The notes below the pieces were generated by a model. It did no database searches and was not told where the DNA came from. It was given only the letters and a program-made list of their open reading frames with translations. 64,000 nt of DNA from the NCBI RefSeq assembly GCF_014651995.1, contig NZ_BMXY01000001.1, positions 62,001 to 126,000 on the forward strand, read 5' to 3'. The translations under genes were made by a program, and so were the position numbers. Of this stretch, positions 38,601 through 48,100 are shown in pieces. The DNA is from Cognatilysobacter xinjiangensis (lineage in GTDB: Bacteria; Pseudomonadota; Gammaproteobacteria; Xanthomonadales; Xanthomonadaceae). How positions within the stretch are numbered: position 1 is the stretch's first letter; each line of letters opens with the position of its first letter.

Positions 38601-39275
38601 ATGAGCGCTCCCGTCACCACGGCCGCCGCAGCCCCCGAACGGCTGCGGCTGACCGAGATCTTCCTGTCGCTGCAGGGCGAGTCGAATTCCGTCGGCTGGC
38701 CGACCGTGTTCGTGCGCCTGACCGGCTGCCCGCTGCGCTGCCATTACTGCGACACCACGTATTCCTTCTTCGGTGGCGACTGGTGGGAGATCGACGCGAT
38801 CGTGCGCGAGGTCGAGCGCCTGGGCGTGCGCCATGTCTGCGTCACCGGCGGCGAGCCGCTCGCGCAGAAGCGTTGCCTGATCCTGTTGCAGCGCCTGTGC
38901 GATGCGGGCTTCGAAGTCTCGCTCGAAACCTCCGGCGCGCTGGACATCGGCGGCGTGGACCCGCGCGTATCGCGCGTGGTCGACGTCAAGACGCCCGGCT
39001 CTGCCGAGGTGCATCGCAACCGCTGGGAAAACATCCCGCTGCTGACGCCGCGCGACGAGGTCAAGTTCGTGATCTGCTCGCGCGAGGACTACGAGTGGTC
39101 GCGCGCCGTCGTCGCCGAGCATGCATTGAGCACGCGCTGCGACGTGCTGTTCTCGCCGAGCTTCGGTCAGGTCGCGCCGCGCGACCTCGCGCAGTGGATC
39201 GTCGACGACCGCCTGCCGGTGCGCTTCCAGCTGCAGTTGCACAAGATCCTCTGGGGCGACGAGCCGGGTCGCTGA
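38601..39275 (+). CDS. queE: 7-carboxy-7-deazaguanine synthase QueE (radical SAM)
   Basis: It makes 7-carboxy-7-deazaguanine, a precursor of queuosine, by a radical-SAM ring contraction. The 224 residues carry the iron-sulphur motif CPLRCHYCDTTYSF (CxxxCxxC), the QGES segment of the family (SLQGESNSVGWPT) and VTGGEPLAQ. The upstream -10 predicts leaderless mRNA. The 182 bases to queC show no riboswitch or terminator that I can recognise. Confidence 0.95.
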   Translation: MSAPVTTAAAAPERLRLTEIFLSLQGESNSVGWPTVFVRLTGCPLRCHYCDTTYSFFGGDWWEIDAIVREVERLGVRHVCVTGGEPLAQKRCLILLQRLCDAGFEVSLETSGALDIGGVDPRVSRVVDVKTPGSAEVHRNRWENIPLLTPRDEVKFVICSREDYEWSRAVVAEHALSTRCDVLFSPSFGQVAPRDLAQWIVDDRLPVRFQLQLHKILWGDEPGR

Positions 39276-39457
39276 CCGGTACGTCGACTGCGCCGCTGCG
39301 TTATGCGTCGACGCGGCGGGCAGCGCCGATGCGCCACGTCGCAGGGCGCTGTCGCATGCAGACATCGAGCGACGTCGTCGTCCGTCGCAGTATCCACGCC
39401 GAAACATGATTCCCGTCCCGTCGCCGACGGATGATCCCGCAAACGTTACGAGTCGCC

Positions 39458-40168
39458 ATGTCCGCATCGCCCCGCAAAGCCGTCGTCCTTCTCTCCGGCG
39501 GCATGGATTCCGCCGTCGTCGTCGCCATCGCGAAGTCGCAGGGCTTCGACGTGCACGCGCTGAGCGTGCGCTACGGCCAGCGGCATACCTCCGAGCTCGA
39601 CGCCGCGCGCAACGTGGCGATGGCGCTCGGTGCGGTCGAACACAAGACGGTCGTGGTCGACCTGCGCAGCATCGGCGGCTCCGCGCTCACCGACGACATC
39701 GACGTGCCCACCGATGGCGACACCGGCGCGTCGATCCCGGTCACCTACGTGCCCGCGCGCAACACCATCATGCTGTCGATCGCGCTGGGCTGGGCCGAGG
39801 TGCTGGGCGCGAACGACATCTTCTGCGGCGTCAATGCGGTCGACTATTCGGGTTATCCCGACTGCCGCCCGGAGTTCGTCGAGGCCTTCGAGCGGCTCGC
39901 CAACCTCGCCACCAAGGCGGGCGTGGAAGGCGCCGGCCTGCGCGTGCACGCGCCGCTGCAGTTCATGAGCAAGGCCGACATCGTGCGCGAAGGCCTGCGC
40001 CTTGGCGTCGACTTCGGCCTCACCGTGTCCTGCTACCAGGCCGATGCCGAGGGCCGCGCCTGCGGCGAATGCGACGCCTGCCGCCTGCGCGCGCAGGGCT
40101 TCGATGCCGCCGGCGTCGCCGATCCCACCCGCTACGCGCGGGCTGAAGGGCCGGGGCGTCTGCGGTAA
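39458..40168 (+). CDS. queC: 7-cyano-7-deazaguanine synthase QueC
   Basis: An ATP-dependent enzyme making preQ0, the next step after QueE. From the ATG at 39458 ([18 protein letters not shown]) it has 236 residues; an in-frame ATG at 39431 adds nine, but family members begin just before KAVVLLSGG. The PP-loop LSGGMDSA is at residues 12-19. The zinc-binding cysteines lie in [21 protein letters not shown]. Its TAA stop overlaps a -10-like TAAGAT that may drive the downstream tRNA. Confidence 0.95.
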   Translation: MSASPRKAVVLLSGGMDSAVVVAIAKSQGFDVHALSVRYGQRHTSELDAARNVAMALGAVEHKTVVVDLRSIGGSALTDDIDVPTDGDTGASIPVTYVPARNTIMLSIALGWAEVLGANDIFCGVNAVDYSGYPDCRPEFVEAFERLANLATKAGVEGAGLRVHAPLQFMSKADIVREGLRLGVDFGLTVSCYQADAEGRACGECDACRLRAQGFDAAGVADPTRYARAEGPGRLR

Positions 40169-40171
40169 GAT
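40166..40171 (+). promoter_or_regulatory. Candidate -10 box of the tRNA-Lys gene
   Basis: TAAGAT begins on the queC stop codon and lies 43 bases before the mature tRNA 5' end. The predicted leader is GC-rich and contains the palindrome GGCGATCGCC. Read-through from queC is an alternative. Confidence 0.4.
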
Positions 40172-40213
40172 CGCGCCCCCGGCGATCGCCGGCGCCGGCC
40201 GAGCCGGACACGT

Positions 40214-40289
40214 GGGCCGTTAGCTCAGTCGGTAGAGCATCGGACTTTTAATCCGCTGGTCGATGGTTCGAATCCATCACGGCCCACCA
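40214..40289 (+). tRNA. tRNA-Lys (anticodon UUU)
   Basis: The 76-nt gene folds fully. The acceptor stem pairs GGGCCGT with ACGGCCC, the D-arm contains TAGCTCAGTCGGTAGAGCA, the anticodon loop is CTTTTAA with anticodon TTT at 40247-40249, and the T-arm contains GGTTCGAATCC. CCA is encoded. The outermost pair of the anticodon stem (position 27-43) is a T-C mismatch. The sequence closely resembles the E. coli gene. Confidence 0.97.
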
Positions 40290-40428
40290 ATTTCCTCCTG
40301 ATCCCATCGACCGCCCTTCGGCCGGGCGCGAATGCACGCCGGGCGCTATATCGGTTCGCGGCGCCGTCCGGACCCGAGGCGTCCGATCGATCGCGGGAGC
40401 GCATCGCTGGCTGTCATGGCGGCCGGGG

Positions 40429-40434
40429 GATAAT
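40429..40434 (+). promoter_or_regulatory. -10 box positioned for a leaderless transcript of the 40441 gene
   Basis: GATAAT ends 6 bases before the ATG at 40441, with no ribosome-binding site. This supports the long N-terminus chosen for that protein. Confidence 0.5.
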
Positions 40435-40440
40435 CGCGCC

Positions 40441-41751
40441 ATGCCCTCCATCCTCCGCGGCCACCCGGCAATGCCCGCCCTCGTAGGCGGCCCCCCCGAT
40501 CACGCTGGCAGCCGGCTGCGCCGCTCCGTCGCAGCGTCGTTGCAGGCGGTTCTCTGCATCGCGCTCGTGCTGGTCGCAGGCTGTACGGATCGCGTGACGC
40601 CGAAAGTGGCTGCCGCCGCACCTGCTTGGCAGGACTGGCGCCTGCCCGTCGATGCCGCACAGCAACCCGACCTCGCCGCCGCGCCCGACGGCTCGCTGCT
40701 GCTGTCCTGGATCGAAGGCGACACCGACACGCAGCACCTGCGTTTCGCACGCTGGCGCGACGGGCGCTGGAGCGCGCCGAAGTCGATCGTCGTGGACGGC
40801 GGCATCGGCAACGTCGCCGACATGCCCCACGTGCGCCAGACCGCCGATGGCGCGCTGTGGGCAACGTGGCTGCGCCGCATCGGCGAAGGCCATGCGCGCG
40901 ACCTGGTGCTCGCGCGTTCGGTGGACGACGGCCGTACCTGGTCGGCGCCGCAGAGCGTCAACCTCGACGGCACCGCCACCGAGCACGGCTTCGCCTCGCT
41001 CTGGCCCGAGGGCCGCGACGCGATCGGCATCGCCTGGCTCGATGGCCGCGAAACCGGCGAGCACGCGATGCACGGCATGCAGGCCGGCGCCACCATGCTG
41101 CGTACGGCCGTGTTCGACGCACGACTGTCGCGCCGCGATGAGAAGGCTATCGATACCGTCACCTGCGATTGCTGCCAGACGGACGTAGCCGCGGTCGACG
41201 GCGCGCCGTTGCTGGTCTATCGCGATCGCCTGCCCGGCGAGGTCCGCGACATCGCACTGCTGCGCCGCGACGCCGCGGGCTGGTCGGCCCCGCGGCAGCT
41301 GCATGCTGACGGCTGGGCCATCGAGGCCTGCCCGGTCAACGGTCCCGCGATCGCCGCCCGCGGTCGCGACGTCGCGGTCGCCTGGTACACCATGCACTCG
41401 ACTCGCCCCATGGTCCGCTATGCGGCGAGCCGCGACGGTGGCATGCGTTTCGATGCGCCGGTCGAGTTGGCGGCGGGCGAACAGGTGCTCGGGCGCGTCG
41501 ACGTGGCGCGCGACGCCAAGGGCACCTGGGTGCTGTGGCTGGAGGAGGATGCGCAGGGACAGGCGCTGCAGCTCGCGCGCGTCGCGAACGGCGCTGCGCA
41601 TCCGGACGCGACGCGTACGCTGGCGCGCCTCGTGGGTCGCGGGCGTGGCACCGGCTGGCCGCGGCTGGTGTCCGCAGGCGATGGCCTCCATGCGGTCTGG
41701 ACGGACGTCATCGACGGAGTGCCGCATCTGCGCGGTCGACAATTGCACTGA
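40441..41751 (+). CDS. Sialidase-like (BNR/Asp-box) lipoprotein
   Basis: A 436-residue secreted lipoprotein: after a long n-region and a hydrophobic stretch, a lipobox LVAGC (Cys48) anchors it. The mature protein is a predicted beta-propeller with an Asp-box SVDDGRTWS near residue 160 and a degenerate second one (SRDGGMRFDAP near 330). A cysteine cluster CDCCQTD lies near residue 240 and a Trp-rich AWYTMHS near 315. It resembles exo-alpha-sialidase-domain proteins, but sialidase catalytic residues cannot be assigned, and the CDCC motif suggests a metal or redox role instead. It has no operon partner. Confidence 0.75.
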   Translation: MPSILRGHPAMPALVGGPPDHAGSRLRRSVAASLQAVLCIALVLVAGCTDRVTPKVAAAAPAWQDWRLPVDAAQQPDLAAAPDGSLLLSWIEGDTDTQHLRFARWRDGRWSAPKSIVVDGGIGNVADMPHVRQTADGALWATWLRRIGEGHARDLVLARSVDDGRTWSAPQSVNLDGTATEHGFASLWPEGRDAIGIAWLDGRETGEHAMHGMQAGATMLRTAVFDARLSRRDEKAIDTVTCDCCQTDVAAVDGAPLLVYRDRLPGEVRDIALLRRDAAGWSAPRQLHADGWAIEACPVNGPAIAARGRDVAVAWYTMHSTRPMVRYAASRDGGMRFDAPVELAAGEQVLGRVDVARDAKGTWVLWLEEDAQGQALQLARVANGAAHPDATRTLARLVGRGRGTGWPRLVSAGDGLHAVWTDVIDGVPHLRGRQLH

Positions 41752-41895
41752 CGGTCAGCACGGAACGCACTACGCCCGCGACGCAGCCCGCCGCCCGTCG
41801 GATCCGACGCGCCTCCCGTCAGCCGTGGACCCGGCATTGCGATTCGGGCGTCTAGCCTGTGGCGGGTCGCGCGCGGCGGCCGTCCCTGGAATCCC

Positions 41896-42138
41896 GTGAA
41901 GCTCGACCTGTTCCGACGCAGCGACGGCGCCCTCATCGTCGTCCCATCGCGGTTCGCACGCTGCCTTCCGGGCCCGGCGCCGGAAGGGCTGCGCTACATC
42001 CGCAGCGTGCGGCAGGACCTCGCCGTGCTCGGCGATGCGCTGGTGCTCGACATCGGCCTGCACGGCTTCGCCGTCGCGCACGGGGCCGACGAAGCGCTGC
42101 TTCGCAGCAGCCCGACAGAGGCCTTCGCGCCGGCCTGA
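41896..42138 (+). CDS. Small uncharacterised protein
   Basis: An 80-residue reading frame from GTG (reads KLDLFRRSDGALIVVPSRFA), without signal peptide, membrane segment or recognisable domain. Its charged/hydrophobic alternation and the plausible FRRSDGALIVVP start suggest a folded cytoplasmic protein, and I believe similar short proteins occur in xanthomonads, but this is from memory. It converges on recQ with only three bases between the stops. No ribosome-binding site is visible. It could be spurious in this GC-rich DNA. Confidence 0.5.
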   Translation: MKLDLFRRSDGALIVVPSRFARCLPGPAPEGLRYIRSVRQDLAVLGDALVLDIGLHGFAVAHGADEALLRSSPTEAFAPA

Positions 42139-42141
42139 ACC

Positions 42142-43953
<1,812 letters not shown>

Positions 43954-44218
43954 CTGCGGCAGGTCGGTCGTGTCGTGACTATGGGGACGCGACGTCGAGC
44001 CGCCTACCGGGCCGCGGCTCGGGCCGGCGTCGGAATTATCCGGCCTGTGCATCTCATCGGGCGAGGCGGAGGCGCAGTCGCCGGGATCGGCTTCCCGGAC
44101 ATACGCGCGCAAGGCCAGTCGCGGGCCCGCTTCTTGGACGAATGCCTGTTCACCTGTCCGGGCAGTGAACGAAACGTATCCCCGCGATAAATAGAAGCAC
44201 AGGCGTTATGATGAACAG

Positions 44219-44328
44219 GCGCGCGCCTAACAGAATTTATCTTTCGTCCGTATTAGGCTTTTTCTAGGCCTCAGCAGGCCGCTTCCCTGTCAGGAAGATG
44301 AGCCCCGGTTACCCGCCGGGGCTTTTTT
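44219..44328 (+). ncRNA. Candidate small RNA with three tandem hairpins ending in a terminator
   Basis: A good -10 box, TATGAT, at 44207-44212 is followed by an AT-richer stretch (with palindrome AGGCGCGCGCCT at 44217-44228) and three hairpins: GGCCT / AGGCC with a 4-nt loop (44267-44280), CTTCC / GGAAG with a 6-nt loop (44282-44297), and AGCCCCGG / CCGGGGCT with a 7-nt loop plus six T (44301-44328). No reading frame or gene explains this terminator, since recQ and dps both run on the other strand. A roughly 110-nt RNA is inferred. The -35 is weak and the identity is unknown. Confidence 0.6.
44301..44328 (+). terminator. Rho-independent terminator of the candidate sRNA
   Basis: An 8-bp perfect stem AGCCCCGG / CCGGGGCT with a TTACCCG loop is followed by a T-run. 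It is oriented against both neighbouring genes, which marks a separate plus-strand transcript. Confidence 0.85.
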
Positions 44329-44344
44329 GTGGACGTCGTCCTAT

Positions 44345-44454
44345 TCACTTTCCGCGGGCAGCTGATATTCAGCTGGTCAGACACAAAGTGACGTCGCCCC
44401 GGACGTCCAGTTGTTGAGCGGGCTCAGCAATTGGTACCAGGCGTCCGGGGCGAC
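44345..44454. repeat. Two complex inverted-repeat structures between the sRNA and dps
   Basis: First structure: TCACTTT (44345-44351) and AAAGTGA (44385-44391) flank an inner perfect hairpin CAGCTGA / TCAGCTG (44359-44375). Second structure: the 13-base arms GTCGCCCCGGACG (44393-44405) and CGTCCGGGGCGAC (44442-44454) flank an inner 13-bp stem (44407-44419 with 44422-44434, two G-T pairs) and a 2-nt loop. On the minus strand the second structure lies just downstream of the dps stop, so it may end or stabilise dps mRNA. It lacks a T-run. Confidence 0.6.
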
Positions 44455-44482
44455 TGCCTTCGATTCTGGCGCGTTCCGCCGC

Positions 44483-45025
44483 TTACTGCAGCAGCGAGCG
44501 CAGCATCCAGGCGTACTTCTCGTGCGTCTGAAGGCGCTGGGTCATCAGGTCCACCGTCGGGTCGTCGCCCGCGTCGTCGGCGCGCGACAGCACGGTGCGC
44601 GCGGTGCGGCAGACGGCCTCGTTGCCGACCACCAGCTGGCGCACCATTTCCCGCCAGTCCACCGTGTTCGTCAGACCCGGCTCCTCCGGCAGCGAGGTCA
44701 GCCGGATGAACTCCGCATACGAACCCGGCGCATTGAAGCCCAGCGCGCGGATGCGCTCGGCCACGTCGTCCAGCGCGCCCCACTGCTCGGTGTACTGCGT
44801 CTCGAACATGGTGTGCAGCGCGTTGAACATCGAGCCGGTGACGTTCCAGTGGAAGTTGTGGGTCTTGAGGTAGAGGGTGAAGGCGTCCGCTAGGAAGCGT
44901 GACAGTCCCTCGGCGACCTCCTTGCGATCGCCCTCCTCGATCCCGATATTCACCGCCGGCATGCTGCCCGCGGTCTGCACGTTGCCGTTGCCGGCGGTCT
45001 GGCCAAGGTCGGATCCGTTCTGCAT
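44483..45025 (-). CDS. dps: Dps-family DNA-binding ferritin-like protein
   Basis: A dodecameric mini-ferritin that oxidises and stores iron and protects DNA under stress. The 180 residues start MQNGSDLGQTAGNGNVQ at 45025, where GGGAG lies 7 bases upstream; an ATG two codons earlier is too close to that site. The ferroxidase residues are in LKTHNFHWNVTGSMF and EQWGALDDVAERIRALG. The N-terminal tail of about 30 residues is Gly/Asn/Gln-rich and lacks the Lys-rich DNA-binding tail of E. coli Dps. It is divergent from hrpA with 78 bases between. Confidence 0.92.
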   Translation of the reverse strand: MQNGSDLGQTAGNGNVQTAGSMPAVNIGIEEGDRKEVAEGLSRFLADAFTLYLKTHNFHWNVTGSMFNALHTMFETQYTEQWGALDDVAERIRALGFNAPGSYAEFIRLTSLPEEPGLTNTVDWREMVRQLVVGNEAVCRTARTVLSRADDAGDDPTVDLMTQRLQTHEKYAWMLRSLLQ

Positions 45026-45054
45026 TTTCATTCTCCCGAAGTCTTGCCGCGACA

Positions 45055-45079
45055 CCGGCGACAATAGTCGTGACGCCGG
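45055..45079. promoter_or_regulatory. Palindromic dps-hrpA control region
   Basis: The short divergent spacer holds the dyad CGAC-AATA-GTCG (45059-45070) nested with a second inverted pair CCGGCG (45055-45060) / CGCCGG (45074-45079). TATTGT on the minus strand and GACAAT on the plus strand can serve as overlapping -10 boxes. A regulator site is plausible; it does not match a Fur or OxyR consensus that I can recognise. Confidence 0.4.
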
Positions 45080-45103
45080 CTCTGGTGAAATCGAATTTCT
45101 CTC

Positions 45104-48100
45104 TTGGACCGATCCACGCCCTCTATCGAACCACGGTCCGAGCCGCAGGCCGCGCGCCGCCGCCTGGATGCGGCGATGACGCGCGATCGCGGCCGCCTGC
45201 AGGGGCTGTGGACGCGCTGGAACCAGGCGCCCGCAGATGCCGCGAAGCGCGAGGCCTTCGAGAACGCGCTCGAGGCGTCGATCGCCCGGCGCGAGGCACG
45301 GGCCCGCAACCTGCCGGCGGCGACGGTGCCGGACGAGCTGCCGATCGCCGCCGAAGCCGATCGCATTGTCGCGCTGATCCGTGAACACCCGGTCGTGGTG
45401 ATCGCCGGCGAAACCGGCTCGGGCAAGACCACGCAGATTCCGAAGCTCTGCCTAGCTGCGGGGCGCGGCGCCGCCGGCATGATCGGCTGCACGCAGCCGC
45501 GCCGCATCGCCGCGCGCGCGGTGGCGCGCCGCGTCGCCGAGGAACTGCAGGTGCCGATGGGCGGCGCCGTGGGCTACCAGGTGCGCTTCACCGAGAACGT
45601 GGGCGAGGACACCGTCGTCAAGTTCATGACGGACGGCATCCTGCTGGCGGAGATCCAGTCCGACCGCTGGCTCTCGCGCTACGACACGCTGCTGATCGAC
45701 GAGGCGCACGAGCGCTCGCTCAACATCGATTTCCTGCTCGGCTACCTCAAGCAGCTGCTGCAGAAGCGCCGCGACCTCAAGGTCATCATCACTTCCGCCA
45801 CGATCGACACCGCACGCTTCGCCGCGCATTTCGCCGATGCACCGGTGGTCAGCGTCGAGGGACGCGGCTATCCGGTCGCGGTGCGCTACCGGCCGCTGGA
45901 GGGCGAATCGGAGGCGAACGCGCCGTCGGGTGCGCGTCGCGGCCCGCTCGCGGACGAGGCCGACCGCGACGGCGCGCGCACGGTCAACGAGGCGATCGTC
46001 GCCGCCTGCGACGAGATCACGTCGGAAGATCCGCGCGGCGACGTGCTGATCTTCCTGCCCGGCGAGCGCGAGATCCGCGACGCGCACCAGGCACTGGAGC
46101 GCCGCAAGTACCGCCACACCGAAGTGCTGCCGCTATATGCGCGGCTGTCGGCGCGCGACCAGGATCGCGTGTTCAATCCCGGCCCGCAGCGGCGCATCGT
46201 GCTGGCGACCAACGTCGCGGAAACCTCGCTGACGGTGCCGCGCATCCGTTACGTCGTCGACCCAGGCCTCGCGCGCGTCAAGCGCTACAGCCCGCGCGCC
46301 AAGCTCGACCGCCTGCACATCGAGCCGGTCAGCCAGGCCAGCGCGAACCAGCGCATGGGCCGCTGTGGACGCGTGTCGGAAGGCACCTGTTATCGCCTGT
46401 ATTCCGAGGCCGATTTCCAGTCGCGCGCCGAGTTCACCGATCCCGAGATCCGGCGCGCGGCGCTCGCGGGGGTGATCCTGCGCATGCTTTCGCTGGGCCT
46501 CGGCCGTATCGAGGACTTCCCGTTCCTCGAGCCGCCGGATCCGCGTGCGATCGCCGATGGCTGGCAGCAGCTGGCCGAACTCGGCGCGGTGGACGACAAG
46601 CGCGCGCTCACCGCCATCGGCCGCCTGATGGCGAAGCTTCCGGTCGACGTGAAGCTGTCGCGCATGCTGGTGGCGGCCGAATCGCACGGCGTGCTGCGCG
46701 AACTGCTGGTCATCGCCGCCTTCCTCGGCATCCAGGATCCGCGCGAGCGTCCCTCCGACCAGCGCGCCGCGGCCGACAACGCGCATGCGCAGTTCGTCGA
46801 CCCACGCTCGGAGTTCGTCGGCATCCTCAAGCTGTGGGACGCCTACGAGCAGGCGCATGCCGACCTGACACAGTCGAAGCTGCGCGGCTGGTGCGAGAAG
46901 AATTTCCTCGGTTTCCTGCGCATGCGCGAGTGGCGCGAGCTGCACCGCCAGCTGAAGCTGATGGCGGAAGAACTGGGATGGGCGAGCGGCCGTGTCATCG
47001 AGCCGCAGGCTCGCACGGACGCGAGCGCCCGGCCGAGGATGGCCGGGCAGGGCGATCCGAAGTCGGTCGAGCAGCGCCATGGACGGTGGCGCGGTGCGAA
47101 TCGAAACGGCGCAGCGGCTCCCGCGCCCTCGCCGCAGCGTCGGGAAGCGGCACAGTCGGCCGGCGAGGCAAGTGCGCCGTCGAGCGTCGCCGACGCCGAA
47201 TCCCCCGACCACAAAGCCTCCATCGCCCACTACATCAAGCTCCACCGCGCCATCCTCGCCGGCCTGCCGACGCAGGTCGGCCAGCGCGCGGACCGCGGTT
47301 ACGACGGCCCGCGCGGCCGCAAGTTCCAGCTGTTCCCCGGCTCGCCGCTGGCGAAGAAGCCGCCGCCGTGGGTGCTGTCGGCCACGCTGCTCGATACCGA
47401 ACGCGTCTGGGCGCTGACCAACGCCACGATCGAGCCGCAGTGGGCGATCGACGAGCTGCCGCACCTGCTGTCGCGCCGCCAGTCGGACCCGCGCTGGTCG
47501 CGCTCGCAGGGCCGCGTGATCGGCAGCGAGCAGATCTCGCTGTTCGGCCTGGTGCTCGCGCCGAAGAAGCCGATCCACTACGGCGCGCTGTTTCCCGAGG
47601 AAAGCCGCGTCATCTTCGCGCGCGACGCGCTGGTGACCGGCGAGATCAACACGCGCTCGGTGTTCCTGAAGAAGAACCTCGCCACCCTCGCGAAGGCGAA
47701 GGACGAGGAGGCCAAGCAGCGGCGCGCGGGCCTCGTCGTCGACGAAGAGTGGATGGCGCAGTGGTACCTCGACCGGCTGCCCGCGCATGTGCACAACGTG
47801 CAGGCGCTGGACGCGTGGTACGCCAGGCTGCCGCCGGCCGACAAGGCCGCGCTGGAATGGTCACTCGACGACCTGATGATCGGCGAGGCCAGCACCGCTT
47901 CGCGCTTCCCGCCGTTCTTGCGCATGGGCGACGTGCAGCTCGCGGTGAAGTACCGCTTCGAGCCGGGCGCCGCCGACGACGGCATGACCATCGCGGTGCC
48001 GTTGCATCTTCTGAATGCGCTCGACGAGCCGCAGCTGTCGTGGCTCGCGCCCGGCTTCGTCGCCGACAAGGCCGCGGCACTGATTCGCTCGCTGCCGAAG

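Noticed and set aside
38539-39457. preQ1 riboswitch before queE or queC
   Set aside because: queE appears leaderless, and the queE-queC spacer shows no aptamer-like pseudoknot sequence.
40290-40440. Second tRNA or tRNA terminator after tRNA-Lys
   Set aside because: Only a GC stem without T-run (about 40309-40325) is visible and no cloverleaf can be formed.
43954-44112. 53-residue N-terminal extension of RecQ
   Set aside because: The frame is open, but the extension is compositionally unlike RecQ and family proteins begin at the Met at 43953.
44393-44454. Integron attC site
   Set aside because: The long hairpin has near-perfect inner and outer stems but lacks the RYYYAAC/GTTRRRY core sites, and no integrase or cassette genes are present.
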